A stretch of DNA of 64,000 nucleotides from JAEUJM01 sp041908445. GTDB taxonomy: Bacteria > Actinomycetota > Acidimicrobiia > Acidimicrobiales > DATDAH01. Both the position numbers and the translations under genes were made by a program. The notes below the pieces were generated by a model. It was not told the origin of the DNA, did not search any database, and worked only from the letters and a program-made list of their open reading frames with translations. The first letter of the stretch is position 1; every line of letters begins with the position of its first letter. Where the stretch lies: assembly GCA_041908445.1 (NCBI GenBank), contig JAYRFK010000113.1, positions 124,001-188,000 of the forward strand, written 5' to 3'. This document shows positions 1 through 8,256 of this stretch, one piece after another.

Positions 1-1023
1 GTGGAGCTGGACGCACTTGTCCACGACCCGCTTCTGCAGCTCGGTGCACCACCACTTGGCCATGGCCGCCTCCTCGGCGGTGAGGGTGCCCTCGTTGAGC
101 CCAGCGATGCAGCGGTCGACGTAGGCCTGGCCGACCTCGACTTCCGTGGCCACCTCGGCGAGCACGAAGCGGCTGTTCTGGAACGAGCCGATCGGCTGGC
201 CGAAGGCCTGGCGGGTCTGGGCGTACTCGAGGGTCCAGCCGAGGGCGGCGCGGGCGGCGGACACGCCGGCGGCGGCGATGGACAGACGCTCCTGGGGCAG
301 GTTGTGCACGAGCTGCAGGAAGCCCTGGCCCTCCTCGCCGAGCAGGTTGGCGGCGGGCACGTGGACGTCGGTGAAGAACAGCTCGGCGGTGTCCTGGGCG
401 TGCAGGCCGACCTTCTCGAGGTTGCGGCCCCGCTCGAACCCCGCCAGGCCCCGCTCGAGCACGAGCAGGCTCATGCCCCGGTGCTTCTGGCTCGGGTCGG
501 TCTTCACCGCGGTGATGACGAGGTCGGCGTTGATGCCGTTGGTGATGAACGTCTTGGAGCCGTTCACGACGTAGTGCTCACCGTCGCGGAGGGCGCTCGT
601 CGACATCGAGGCGAGGTCGGAGCCGATGCCCGGCTCGGTCATGGCGATGGCCGTGATGAGCTCGCCCGAGGCGATGCCGGGGAGCCACCGGGCCTTCTGC
701 TCGTCGGTGCAGTAGGCGAGGAAGTAGGGGAGGCAGATGTCGTTGTGGAGCGTGATCCCGAGCCCGCTCGACCCCACGCCGGCGGCCTGCACCTCCTCGC
801 CGATCACGAGGTTGTAGCGGAAGTCGTCGACCCCGCCGCCGCCGTACTCCTCGGGGATCGACATCCCGAGGAACCCGTGCTCACCGGCCTTGGTGAACAC
901 CTCCCGGGGGACGATCCCGTCCTTCTCCCAGTCGAGGTAGTGGGGGACGATCTCCGCGTCCACCCAGCGCCGGAACGACGCCCGGAACTGCTCGTGCTCG
1001 TCCTCGAAGATCGTGCGCTCCAT
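1..1023 (-). CDS. Acyl-CoA dehydrogenase (FadE), C-terminus cut by window edge
   Basis: FAD-dependent alpha,beta-dehydrogenation of an acyl-CoA thioester. The reverse strand reads MERTIFEDEHEQFRASFRRW from the ATG at 1021-1023 and stays open to the window edge, giving 341 codons. Visible ACAD landmarks are the N-terminal helix, PEEYGGGG, the substrate/FAD loop MTEPGIGSDL, the middle beta-domain (VVNGSKTFITNG) and the first half of the C-terminal helical domain (QTRQAFGQPIGSFQ). Full-length relatives are about 380 residues, so some 40 residues are missing, including the region that usually carries the catalytic Glu. The upstream gene at 1067-1915 is on the same strand 43 bp away, so the two may be cotranscribed. 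The substrate cannot be read from the sequence. Confidence 0.93.
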   Translation of the reverse strand, partial: MERTIFEDEHEQFRASFRRWVDAEIVPHYLDWEKDGIVPREVFTKAGEHGFLGMSIPEEYGGGGVDDFRYNLVIGEEVQAAGVGSSGLGITLHNDICLPYFLAYCTDEQKARWLPGIASGELITAIAMTEPGIGSDLASMSTSALRDGEHYVVNGSKTFITNGINADLVITAVKTDPSQKHRGMSLLVLERGLAGFERGRNLEKVGLHAQDTAELFFTDVHVPAANLLGEEGQGFLQLVHNLPQERLSIAAAGVSAARAALGWTLEYAQTRQAFGQPIGSFQNSRFVLAEVATEVEVGQAYVDRCIAGLNEGTLTAEEAAMAKWWCTELQKRVVDKCVQLH

Positions 1024-1043
1024 GCCGCCGACGCTAGCGGCGC

Positions 1044-1059
1044 GTGAGCGGCTGCTCAC
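1044..1059. promoter_or_regulatory. Short dyad upstream of the partial FadE
   Basis: Perfect 6-bp inverted repeat GTGAGC-ggct-GCTCAC, 20 bp upstream of the FadE ATG and inside a 43-bp gap between two same-strand genes. It could be an operator or a weak hairpin. Such a short dyad in high-GC DNA may be chance. Confidence 0.25.
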
Positions 1060-1066
1060 CAGCCGG

Positions 1067-1915
1067 TCAGGCGAGGTCGCGGTCGAAGATGACGTGGTTG
1101 CCGACGGCGCCGGCGGCGCGCAGGACCTGCTCGAACTGGACCCGCTCCCGCCAGACGGGGATGTGGCCGCGGGCGCGGACGGCGCCGGGGTGCACGGACA
1201 GGCCGATGATGTGCAGCTCGCGGTCGAAGGCGGGGAGGTCGATGGTGTGGCGCTCGGGGACCCACCGGAGGCGACGGAAGCTGAACGGGCCGATCCAGAT
1301 GCGCAGGACGTCGACGTGGAGCTGGTCGCCCTCCAGCACCGGCGCCACCTGCGCCTTCACGCCCCAGCGCCGCCAGTCGTGGGGGTGGGCGGTGGCGGTG
1401 CCCTCGCCGTCGAGCACGATGTCGAAGGCGACGCCGGCCGAGCGCAGCCACGCGTCGAAGGTGGCCTGGCCGATCTCGCCCTCCAGCTCGACCGGGCGGG
1501 CGTAGACCGTCGCCACGACGCCGGGGTCGAGGGTGACGTTGCGGACGACCACCCGCAGCTTGTCGATCTGGCCGGCGCTCCAGCGCACGGTCGATGTGGT
1601 GATGTCGATCTCGTCCACGACCTCCATGGGGTTGCCGGGGATCCACGGCACCAGCGGCGGGTCGTGGTCGTAGGTGACCTCGTCGAGGACGAAGGTGACG
1701 TCGGACTCACCGGTGCGGATCTCCACCTCCCGCCCCCGCAGGCTGAGGGCCACCGAGTGGACCAGGTCGAGGAACATCCGCGACGGCGAGCGCCGCACCT
1801 CCTCGGCCGCCTCCCACCACTCGCCCGGCGTGAGCGGGATCGACGCCGCCGCCTCGAGGAACTGCGCCGGCGTGCGCGGCCACTTGTCGGGTCGGAAGAA
1901 CGACGCCGGGCTCAT
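1067..1915 (-). CDS. DUF2993/LmeA-like lipid-binding-type protein (tentative)
   Basis: 282 residues, start ATG at 1915. After a helical N-terminus (about 1-60) the protein is an alternating beta-rich sequence with repeated hydrophobic strands (VEIRTGESDVTFVLDEV, KLRVVVRNVTLDPG, GVAFDIVLDGEGTA). That layout is like DUF2993/LmeA proteins of actinobacteria, which bind phospholipid or mannoside lipids. I see no signal peptide or membrane helix, so an envelope location is not supported. It lies upstream of the partial FadE on the same strand, and the AlkD-like gene lies further upstream. The family call rests on fold impression only; treat it as conserved hypothetical if that fails. Confidence 0.55.
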   Translation of the reverse strand: MSPASFFRPDKWPRTPAQFLEAAASIPLTPGEWWEAAEEVRRSPSRMFLDLVHSVALSLRGREVEIRTGESDVTFVLDEVTYDHDPPLVPWIPGNPMEVVDEIDITTSTVRWSAGQIDKLRVVVRNVTLDPGVVATVYARPVELEGEIGQATFDAWLRSAGVAFDIVLDGEGTATAHPHDWRRWGVKAQVAPVLEGDQLHVDVLRIWIGPFSFRRLRWVPERHTIDLPAFDRELHIIGLSVHPGAVRARGHIPVWRERVQFEQVLRAAGAVGNHVIFDRDLA

Positions 1916-2003
1916 GTCTCCCGCTCCTGGCTCCTGCGTCGCCGGGCCGCGCCTCGTGCGTTCGGGCCACGCAGGCCGGGGGCCGCGATCTCGTGCCTCG
2001 GGC

Positions 2004-2810
2004 TCACGCCGCCGTCCCTTCCCCGACCGCGGCGCGGGCGGCGCGGCGGTCGAGCCACTTCAGCGCCTCGCGCTTGGAGAGGCCCGAGAGCTCGGCGTCG
2101 TGCTCGGCCACGAACGTGCGCACCGCCGCCTCGTCCGTCTTCGAGTACTGGCGCAGGGCCCACCCGACGGCCTTGCGCAGGAAGAAGTCGGTGTCAGCGG
2201 CGCGCGCCAGGCACGCGGCGAAGAGCCAGTCGGCGTCGGTGCGCTCCTTCCAGAACAGCTGGTGCAGGATCGCCGAGCGGGCCAGCCAGAGATCGTCCGA
2301 CACGAGCCACCGGTCCATGTCGGCCCGTAGCGCCGGCGTCGCCGCGACCAGCGGGCCGACCACGTGGGCGGCCAGCACGTCGACGGTGTCCCACCAGGCC
2401 TTCTCGCCGATCAGCCGCTCGGCCACCGCCAGGAACGACGGGGTGCACACCCGCACCCAGCGCACCGCGTAGTCGGCGCCGGCGTACTGGTACTCCCGGG
2501 CATCGAGGGCCCAGCACGCCGCGGTGACGGCGGCCACGTCGGTCTCGTCCGGCGCCGGCAGGCCGGCAAGGGCGGCCTTGGCGAGGCTCCGGCGGGGCCC
2601 CGACCCGATCCCGAGGAAGGGGAAGCGGCCCTTCATGTAGGCGACCATCGGCGCCGCCCGAGCGGGGTCGGCGGCCGACTCGAACGCCGCCACCAGCCGG
2701 GCCACCACCTCGTCGCCGAGCGGCGTGGACGGGGCGATCCGGGCGTCCGGGTGCAGGCCCGCGGGCGCCGCCTCCGCCGCCGATCCGCCCGCCCCGTCCC
2801 GTCGTTGCAC
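2004..2810 (-). CDS. DNA alkylation repair protein, AlkD-like
   Basis: 268 residues from a GTG at 2810. All-helical HEAT-like protein of the AlkD family, which excises alkylated bases such as 3-methyladenine and 7-methylguanine without flipping them out. The diagnostic WWDTVD segment is at residues 139-144; W140 and D144 take the positions of the Trp/Asp pair that contacts the lesion in Bacillus AlkD. Later segments KERTDADWLFAAC and FFLRKAVGWALRQYS are typical of the family. The first 25 or so residues are low-complexity and Ala/Gly-rich, so the true start may be further in. It is divergent from the SDR at 2835, with a 24-bp gap. Confidence 0.85.
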   Translation of the reverse strand: MQRRDGAGGSAAEAAPAGLHPDARIAPSTPLGDEVVARLVAAFESAADPARAAPMVAYMKGRFPFLGIGSGPRRSLAKAALAGLPAPDETDVAAVTAACWALDAREYQYAGADYAVRWVRVCTPSFLAVAERLIGEKAWWDTVDVLAAHVVGPLVAATPALRADMDRWLVSDDLWLARSAILHQLFWKERTDADWLFAACLARAADTDFFLRKAVGWALRQYSKTDEAAVRTFVAEHDAELSGLSKREALKWLDRRAARAAVGEGTAA

Positions 2811-2834
2811 GCCCTCGTCCTACTATCCCCGGCC

Positions 2835-3635
2835 ATGACGCGCACCGACGACTCCGCGGTCCCCGACTACCCCGGCCGCCTCCGGCTCGACGGACGGGGG
2901 TTCATCGTCCTCGGCGCCGGCCAGGGCATCGGCCGCCAGGCCAGCCACGCCCTCGCCTCGGTGGGGGCGAACCTGGTGACGGTCGACCTCGACCCCGACC
3001 TGGCCGCCGACATCGCCGGCGAGGTGGGCGGCACCCCGTGGTCGGGCGACGCCACCAAGCGCGAGGACGTCGAGCGCCTCTTCGGGGACGCCGCCGACGC
3101 CTTCGGGGGCAAGGTCGACGGCTTCGTCGACATCATCGGCATGGCCCAGTACATGGGCCTGCTCGACATCGACGACGACCTGTGGGAGTGGCACCAGAAC
3201 ATCGTGCTGCGCCACGCCTACCTGGCCCTGCAGGTGGGCGGGAAGGCCATGGTCGAGACCGGCGGCGGCACCATGACCTTCGTGGCCTCGGTGTCGGGCA
3301 TCTCGTCGGCGCCGCTGCACGCCGCCTACGGCGTGGCGAAGGCCGGCCTCATGTCGCTCGTGCGCTCGGCCGCGGTCGAGCTCGGCCCCCGCGGGCTGCG
3401 GGTCAACGCGGTCGCCCCCGGCATGGTCTGGACGCCTCGCGTCTCGGCCTACGTCGGCGAGGAGGGCCGCAACAAGAACATCGAGAACACCCCGCTGCGG
3501 CGGGTCGCCCTGCCCGAGGACATCGCTTCCGCGCTGCTCTTCCTCTGCTCGGACCTGTCCTCCTACGTGAACGGCCAGACCCTGGTGGTCGACGGCGGCG
3601 TGGGCGTGAAGTTCCCGTACCCCATGGACTTCTGA
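2835..3635 (+). CDS. Short-chain dehydrogenase/reductase (SDR)
   Basis: 266 residues. Start ATG at 2835 was chosen because the open frame further upstream runs antisense through the AlkD-like gene. Rossmann glycine motif GAGQGIG at 27-33; catalytic Tyr/Lys as YGVAK at 165-169 with the usual Ser around 152-154; C-terminal cofactor/substrate loop VNAVAPGMVWTP. The NNAG motif of classical SDRs is replaced by DIIGMAQ at about 99-105, which is atypical. The stop overlaps the next SDR by one base (TGATG at 3633-3637), so the two are translationally coupled and may act on successive hydroxy-acyl or steroid alcohol groups. Substrate unknown. Confidence 0.92.
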   Translation: MTRTDDSAVPDYPGRLRLDGRGFIVLGAGQGIGRQASHALASVGANLVTVDLDPDLAADIAGEVGGTPWSGDATKREDVERLFGDAADAFGGKVDGFVDIIGMAQYMGLLDIDDDLWEWHQNIVLRHAYLALQVGGKAMVETGGGTMTFVASVSGISSAPLHAAYGVAKAGLMSLVRSAAVELGPRGLRVNAVAPGMVWTPRVSAYVGEEGRNKNIENTPLRRVALPEDIASALLFLCSDLSSYVNGQTLVVDGGVGVKFPYPMDF

Positions 3636-4453
3636 TGACCACCTCGACCCCCGAGACCCTCGCCGCGGCCCACGACCTGACCGGCCGCGTCGCCGTCGTC
3701 ACCGGCGCCGGCAGTGGCATCGGCCGGGCCAGCGCCCTGCGCCTCGCCGAGGCGGGCGCCACCGTCGTGTGCGCCGACCTGAACGAGGTCGGCGTGCAGG
3801 ACACGCGCGACCGCATCCGCCACCGGGGCGAGCTGGCCGACGCCGTGGCCGTCGACGTGACCGACCGAGAGGCGGTCGACGCGCTCGTGGCCGGCGCGGT
3901 CGAGCGCCACGGCCGGCTCGACGTGATGGCCAACATCGCCGGGATCATCCTCACCAACCCGGTGGTGGACATCAGCGAGGACGAGTTCGACCGGATCATG
4001 GGCGTGAACCTGCGGGGCCCGTTCTTCGGGTGCCAGGCCGCGGCCCGCCAGATGGTCGAGCAGGGGAGCGGGTCGATCATCAACATGGTCTCGGCCGCCA
4101 TCGACGCGCCGGCGCCGAACCTCGCCGGCTACGGCATGACCAAGGCCGCCCTCACGCAGCTCACCCGGGTCCTGGCCACCGAGGTCGGTCCCAAGGGCGT
4201 GCGGGTCAACGCCGTCGCTCCCGGGTTCATCATCACCGAGATGACCACCCGCAACTTCGCCGACGGCGAGGGCAACGTCGACGCCGGCCTCAAGGCCGAG
4301 GTCGAGAAGCGCATGAGCAAGGGCGTGGCCCTGCGGCGGGTGGGCGAGCCCGACGACATCGCCTTCGCCGTGGTGTTCCTCGCCTCCGACGCCTCGTCGT
4401 TCATGACCGGTCAGATCGTCCGGCCGAACGGCGGCGCGGCCATGCCCTGGTAG
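3635..4453 (+). CDS. Short-chain dehydrogenase/reductase (SDR)
   Basis: 272 residues, ATG at 3635 overlapping the stop of the preceding SDR. Classical SDR: GAGSGIG at 24-30, an NIAG motif at 100-103, catalytic Ser153, Tyr166 and Lys170 (YGMTK), and the C-terminal VRPNGGAAMP tail in place of the common VDGG. NAD(P)-linked oxidation or reduction of an alcohol/ketone is expected. Coupling to the first SDR suggests a two-step or two-substrate unit. The gene ends 67 bp before the luciferase-like oxidoreductase at 4521, with a 20-bp dyad between them. Confidence 0.93.
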   Translation: MTTSTPETLAAAHDLTGRVAVVTGAGSGIGRASALRLAEAGATVVCADLNEVGVQDTRDRIRHRGELADAVAVDVTDREAVDALVAGAVERHGRLDVMANIAGIILTNPVVDISEDEFDRIMGVNLRGPFFGCQAAARQMVEQGSGSIINMVSAAIDAPAPNLAGYGMTKAALTQLTRVLATEVGPKGVRVNAVAPGFIITEMTTRNFADGEGNVDAGLKAEVEKRMSKGVALRRVGEPDDIAFAVVFLASDASSFMTGQIVRPNGGAAMPW

Positions 4454-4474
4454 CCCAAACCGGGCGGACCGTCG

Positions 4475-4494
4475 GCCTGGACACCTGTCCAGGC
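4475..4494. promoter_or_regulatory. Inverted repeat, candidate operator for the LLM oxidoreductase gene
   Basis: Perfect 9-bp arms GCCTGGACA and TGTCCAGGC separated by CC, ending 26 bp before the ATG at 4521. Size and placement fit a dimeric repressor site of TetR type. It resembles neither the KstR-like dyads nor the CTGACG dyads elsewhere in the window, so it would belong to another regulator. A terminator is less likely because there is no T-run. Confidence 0.45.
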
Positions 4495-4520
4495 AGACGA
4501 GGACTTGTTACTGTCCGGCG

Positions 4521-5642
4521 ATGGAATTCGGCCTGTTCACCCAGACCCACGTCCCGAAGTACTACCGGGAGCAGGATCCGCACGCCGAGCACAACCGGCT
4601 CCTCTACGAGATCGAGCTGGTCAAGACCGCCGACCGCAACCGGTTCAAGTACGTCTGGGCCAGCGAGCACCACTTCCTCGACGAGTACTCGCACCTGTCG
4701 GCCAACGAGTCGTGGCTCGGCTACATGGCCGCGGTCACCGACTACATCCACCTCGGGTCGGGCATCTTCAACGTCACGCCGCCGGTGAACCACCCCGCCC
4801 GCATCGCCGAGCGGGTGGCCATGCTCGACCACCTGAGCGACGGCCGCTTCGAGTTCGGCACCGGCCGCGGCTCGTCCACCACCGAGCAGGCCGGGTTCGG
4901 GATCACCGACCCCGAGCTCACCCGGGAGATGTGGGACGAGGTGATGCCCGAGTTCAAGAAGATGTGGGGGCAGGAGAAGTACTCGTTCGACGGCCGCTTC
5001 TTCTCCATGCCCGAGCGCAACGTCCTGCCCAAGCCGTGGAAGGCGCCGCACCCGCCCATGTGGGTCGCCTGCGGCAGCCCCGAGACCTTCGCCAAGGCGG
5101 GCAGGCTCGGCCTCGGCGCCCTCGGCTTCACCTTCCGCGAGCCCCAGGCCCTGAAGCCCATGGTCGAGGCCTACAAGGAGGCCATCCAGGACGCCGAGCC
5201 CGTCGGCGACTTCGTCAACGACAACGTCACCCTGGTCAGCACCATGCTCTGCATGGAGGACGGCCAGGAGGCCCGGAAGTGGTTCCGGGAGAGCGGCGGC
5301 GGCTACTTCCAGAGCAACGTCTACCGCTACCTCGACACCTTCCCGCGCCCGCCCGGCGTGCCGCCCTGGCCGGAGGTGCTGCCCGACATCTCGCCCGAGC
5401 TGCTCGACGCCGGCATCGAGGCGGGCATGCTGCCGGCGGGCACGCCCGAGGAGTGCGCCCGCGGCGTCCAGTCGTTCGTGGACACGGGCGCCGACCAGCT
5501 GGTCTTCGGCGTGAACATGATCCCCCTCGAGATCGTGCAGGGCTCGATCGAGCTCTTCGCCACGGAGGTCATGCCCCAGTTCGACAAGGACCCGGTGCAC
5601 CGCACCACGCGCCACCGCGACGCCGCCGCGGCGTCCGCCTGA
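4521..5642 (+). CDS. LLM-class (luciferase-like) flavin/F420-dependent oxidoreductase
   Basis: 373 residues. TIM-barrel luciferase-like family: MEFGLFTQTHVPK start, the KYVWASEHHFLDEYSHL segment, IHLGSGIFNVTPPVNHPARIAE, and LSDGRFEFGTGRGSSTTEQAGF, the phosphate/cofactor-binding part. In actinobacteria these enzymes use F420H2 or FMNH2, either as monooxygenases or as dehydrogenases; which cannot be told here. At 373 aa it belongs to the longer subgroup, like the gene at 23177-24349. It stands alone after a 67-bp gap with a candidate operator and ends at a strong compound hairpin shared with the convergent VOC gene. Confidence 0.9.
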   Translation: MEFGLFTQTHVPKYYREQDPHAEHNRLLYEIELVKTADRNRFKYVWASEHHFLDEYSHLSANESWLGYMAAVTDYIHLGSGIFNVTPPVNHPARIAERVAMLDHLSDGRFEFGTGRGSSTTEQAGFGITDPELTREMWDEVMPEFKKMWGQEKYSFDGRFFSMPERNVLPKPWKAPHPPMWVACGSPETFAKAGRLGLGALGFTFREPQALKPMVEAYKEAIQDAEPVGDFVNDNVTLVSTMLCMEDGQEARKWFRESGGGYFQSNVYRYLDTFPRPPGVPPWPEVLPDISPELLDAGIEAGMLPAGTPEECARGVQSFVDTGADQLVFGVNMIPLEIVQGSIELFATEVMPQFDKDPVHRTTRHRDAAAASA

Positions 5643-5666
5643 TCCCGTCCGCCTGATCCCGTCCCT

Positions 5667-5719
5667 CCGATCTGGCGTCAGATCCGCCCGCTCGGCGGGC
5701 ACCGGTGACGCCAGATCGG
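5667..5719. terminator. Compound hairpin between convergent genes (TTCTGG-type family)
   Basis: Outer arms CCGATCTGGCGTCA (5667-5680) and its exact complement TGACGCCAGATCGG (5706-5719). Nested inside is GCCCGC-tcg-GCGGGC (5686-5700). There is no T-run. It sits between convergent genes ending at 5642 and 5727, so a bidirectional terminator is the simplest reading. The outer core CTGGCGTC recurs at 38395 and 55666. Confidence 0.7.
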
Positions 5720-5726
5720 TGGGTGC

Positions 5727-6116
5727 TCAGTCCAGGCGGCGGCGGATGGGGTGGTCGGGCGGGACCTCGACGAGGCACAGGCGGTGCTCGTCGGGGTCGA
5801 GGGCCCACATCTCGATCAGGCCCCAGGGCATGCGCTGCGGCGCGTCGGTGACGGTCACCCCGACGGTGAGCAGGCGCTCGTGCTCGGCGGCCACGTCGGG
5901 CACCTGCAGCCACAGCACCACCGACCCTTGGGCCGACATCGTGCCCGAGCCGCTCAGCTCGAGGAAGCCGCCGCCGAGGAAGAACACGACGCCGGTCTGG
6001 TGGCCGTCGGCGCCGAACTCCCGGTAGATGCGCAGGCCGAGGGTGTCGCGGTAGAACGCGACCGAGCGCTGGAAGTCGGTGGGGGCGATGATCACCCGGC
6101 TCGACAGGACCTCCAT
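5727..6116 (-). CDS. VOC-superfamily (glyoxalase-like) protein
   Basis: 129 residues, one vicinal-oxygen-chelate module. Two beta-alpha-beta-beta-beta repeats are visible: VIIAPTDFQRSVAFYRDTLG then VVLWLQVPDVAAEHERLL, ending with LDPDEHRLCLVEV. Members are metal-dependent lyases, dioxygenases, isomerases or antibiotic-binding proteins; the sequence does not tell which. It follows the LLM gene at 6139-7056 on the same strand with a 22-bp gap, so the two probably share a transcript. Confidence 0.85.
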   Translation of the reverse strand: MEVLSSRVIIAPTDFQRSVAFYRDTLGLRIYREFGADGHQTGVVFFLGGGFLELSGSGTMSAQGSVVLWLQVPDVAAEHERLLTVGVTVTDAPQRMPWGLIEMWALDPDEHRLCLVEVPPDHPIRRRLD

Positions 6117-6138
6117 GAGCTCGACCCCGTCCCGGCCG

Positions 6139-7056
6139 TCAGCCGTTGAGGTGGGGCGCCACCTCGGCGTGGAAGGCGTCCATCTGGTCGAGCAGCTCGT
6201 CGAGCGAGCGGCTGCGGAACCGGATCTGGGCGTGGTTGACGCCGAGGTCGGCGAAGCCCCGGATCTGCTCGGCGATGGCCTCGCCCGAGCCCGTCGTGGT
6301 CCACGAGCCGACGTCCCACGACGGCTCGCCGACGTAGTAGATGCCGGTGATGGCGCCGATGTCGATGGGGTCGTCGGCCCGGCCCGCCGCCGCCCTGGCC
6401 TCGCGCAGGTAGGCGATCGAGGCGGGCATGTCCTTCTTGGGGGTGCCCTGGGGCAGCCAGCCGTCGCCCCGGGCGCCGGCCCGCCGCAGCGCCGGCTTGG
6501 ACGAGCCGCCGATCCAGATCGGCAGGTGCTCCTGGCCGGGGCGGGGACCCACGCCGGCGTCGGGGTAGGTGCCGTCGAACACCGAGCGCAGCACGTCGAC
6601 GGCCTCGTCGGTGGCCGCGCCCCGGCCGGCGAAGTCGACGCCCAGGCGCTCGAACTCGGGCTCGACGTGACCGGCGCCGACGCCGAGGATGGCCCGGCCG
6701 CCCGACAGCTCGTCGAGGGTGCTGAAGGCCTTGGCCGTGAGCAGCGGGTGGCGGTAGGCGGCCACGTAGACGTGGGAGAGGAGGCGCGCGTGCTCGGTCA
6801 ACCCCGCCAGCCAGCCGAGGGTGGCGACGGTGTCGTACCAGACGTCGCCCATGCGCTGGGCCTGCTCGGCCGGGATGGTCACGTGGTCGCACACCGCGAT
6901 GTAGAAGAAGCCGGTGGCGTCGGCCTTGCGGGCCACCGCCCCGAGCTCGGTGGCGCCGGCGTCGAGCTCCCACGGCTCGACGTAGATGCGGCTCTGCGAC
7001 TGGATGGGCAGCTGCATGCCGTACACCAGCCGGCCCTCGGGGACGATCGACGCCAT
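6139..7056 (-). CDS. LLM-class F420-dependent oxidoreductase
   Basis: 305 residues. Luciferase-like TIM barrel with RLVYGMQLPIQSQSRIY, FFYIAVCDHVTIP, LSGGRAILGVGAGHVEPEF and LPIWIGGSSKPALRRA, the pattern of the actinobacterial F420-dependent LLM subgroup. Probably a redox enzyme of lipid or xenobiotic catabolism; substrate unknown. Start ATG at 7056. It is divergent from the SDR at 7097 with a 40-bp gap that must contain both promoters. The VOC gene follows downstream. Confidence 0.9.
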   Translation of the reverse strand: MASIVPEGRLVYGMQLPIQSQSRIYVEPWELDAGATELGAVARKADATGFFYIAVCDHVTIPAEQAQRMGDVWYDTVATLGWLAGLTEHARLLSHVYVAAYRHPLLTAKAFSTLDELSGGRAILGVGAGHVEPEFERLGVDFAGRGAATDEAVDVLRSVFDGTYPDAGVGPRPGQEHLPIWIGGSSKPALRRAGARGDGWLPQGTPKKDMPASIAYLREARAAAGRADDPIDIGAITGIYYVGEPSWDVGSWTTTGSGEAIAEQIRGFADLGVNHAQIRFRSRSLDELLDQMDAFHAEVAPHLNG

Positions 7057-7096
7057 GGCGTCAACGTAGTGGCGCCACCCGTGTCAGGATCACCCG

Positions 7097-7876
7097 ATGC
7101 TCCTCCAAGACCGAGTGGCCATCGTCTCCGGTGTCGGGCCCGGCATGGGCCGCGACATCTCGCTGGCCTTCGCGCGCGAGGGCGCCGACCTGGTCCTGGC
7201 GGCCCGCACCCCCGGCAAGCTCGAGGCGGTCGCTTCCGAGGTCGAGGCCCTCGGCCGGCGGGCGCTGTGCGTGCCCACCGACATCACCGACGAGGACCAG
7301 TGCCACGCGCTGGCGGCCGCGGCGGTCGACAAGTTCGGCCGCATCGACGTGCTGGTGAACAACGCCTTCATCCAGCCGCCCCTCGAGACCATCGAGGACA
7401 ACGACATGAAGACGTGGCGCAAGGGCTTCGAGGTCAACGTGTTCGGCACGATCCAGATGACCAAGGCGGTCATCCCCGCCATGAAGGAGCAGGGCAAGGG
7501 CTCGATCGTCTTCATCAACTCGATGTCGGCCCGGCGCATCCAGCCCGAGTTCGGGATCTACAGCGCGGCCAAGTCGGCGCTGCTCACGGCGGTGCAGTCG
7601 CTCGCCCGTGAGCTCGGCGGCTACGGCATCCGGGTCAACTCGGTGCTGCCCGGCTACATCTGGGGCGACTCGGTGGAGTGGTACTTCCGCTTCCTCGCCG
7701 AGCAGGAGGGCATCACCCCCGAGGAGAAGTACGACCAGGTGGCCAGCGAGACCTGCCTGCACCACCTGCCGACCTCCGAGGAGATCGCCGACTCGGTGGT
7801 CTTCTTCGCGTCGGATCTCAGCCGGGTCGTCACGGGCCAGTCCCTCGACGTCAACGCCGGCCACTGGTTCGCCTGA
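7097..7876 (+). CDS. Short-chain dehydrogenase/reductase (SDR)
   Basis: 259 residues. Rossmann motif GVGPGMG at 12-18, a variant NNAF instead of NNAG at 88-91, Ser142/144, Tyr155 and Lys159 (YSAAK), and the C-terminal tail GQSLDVNAGHWF instead of VDGG. It is a functional-looking SDR of unknown substrate. It ends 41 bp before the antitoxin gene; the local drop in GC after its stop marks the start of the toxin-antitoxin unit. Confidence 0.92.
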   Translation: MLLQDRVAIVSGVGPGMGRDISLAFAREGADLVLAARTPGKLEAVASEVEALGRRALCVPTDITDEDQCHALAAAAVDKFGRIDVLVNNAFIQPPLETIEDNDMKTWRKGFEVNVFGTIQMTKAVIPAMKEQGKGSIVFINSMSARRIQPEFGIYSAAKSALLTAVQSLARELGGYGIRVNSVLPGYIWGDSVEWYFRFLAEQEGITPEEKYDQVASETCLHHLPTSEEIADSVVFFASDLSRVVTGQSLDVNAGHWFA

Positions 7877-7886
7877 ACGGCGCTTG

Positions 7887-7914
7887 CCAACTGTGCAGAA
7901 ATCTATACAGTTGG
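7887..7914. promoter_or_regulatory. Dyad in front of the toxin-antitoxin operon
   Basis: Perfect arms CCAACTGT (7887-7894) and ACAGTTGG (7907-7914) around a 12-bp AT-rich spacer containing TATAC. The right arm ends 3 bp before the antitoxin GTG. Type II antitoxins of the Phd/YefM group repress their own operon by binding such a palindrome, so this is a likely autoregulatory operator overlapping the promoter. Confidence 0.6.
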
Positions 7915-7917
7915 TCC

Positions 7918-8247
7918 GTGCCCCCGATCGTCACGGCAGCGGAGACCCTCTCGGTGACGCAGGCGGCCGAGCGGGGGGTGAGTGCGATCGTGCGTGCCGC
8001 CGACGAGGGCCGGGAGATCGTGGTCGAGCGCCACGGTCGGGCGGTGGCGGCGATCGTGGGCATGCAGCGGCTCGAAGCGCTGTCCGAACTGGAAGCCGAC
8101 GTGCGCAGCGCGGCGCTCGTGCTCTCCCGCCTCGCCACCGACGACGGATCCCGCACGACGCTCGATGAGGTGATCGCCTCGCTCGGCTTCGACCGAGCGG
8201 AGCTCGAGGCCGAGCTCGACGCCGACCTGGCCGCCGGCGTCACCTGA
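7918..8247 (+). CDS. Type II antitoxin, Phd/YefM-like
   Basis: 109 residues from a GTG at 7918; the longer open frame upstream overlaps the SDR antisense and was not used. N-terminal Phd-like segment SVTQAAERGVSAIVRAADEG followed by IVVERHGRAVAAIVG, the DNA-binding/dimerisation half. A helical region follows, then an acidic C-terminal tail (LDEVIASLGFDRAELEAELD), the usual toxin-wrapping part. It would neutralise the RelE-like protein encoded 9 bp downstream and bind the dyad at 7887-7914. Its size, slightly longer than the usual 80-90, is within the family range. Confidence 0.82.
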   Translation: MPPIVTAAETLSVTQAAERGVSAIVRAADEGREIVVERHGRAVAAIVGMQRLEALSELEADVRSAALVLSRLATDDGSRTTLDEVIASLGFDRAELEAELDADLAAGVT

Positions 8248-8256
8248 ACCGACGAC

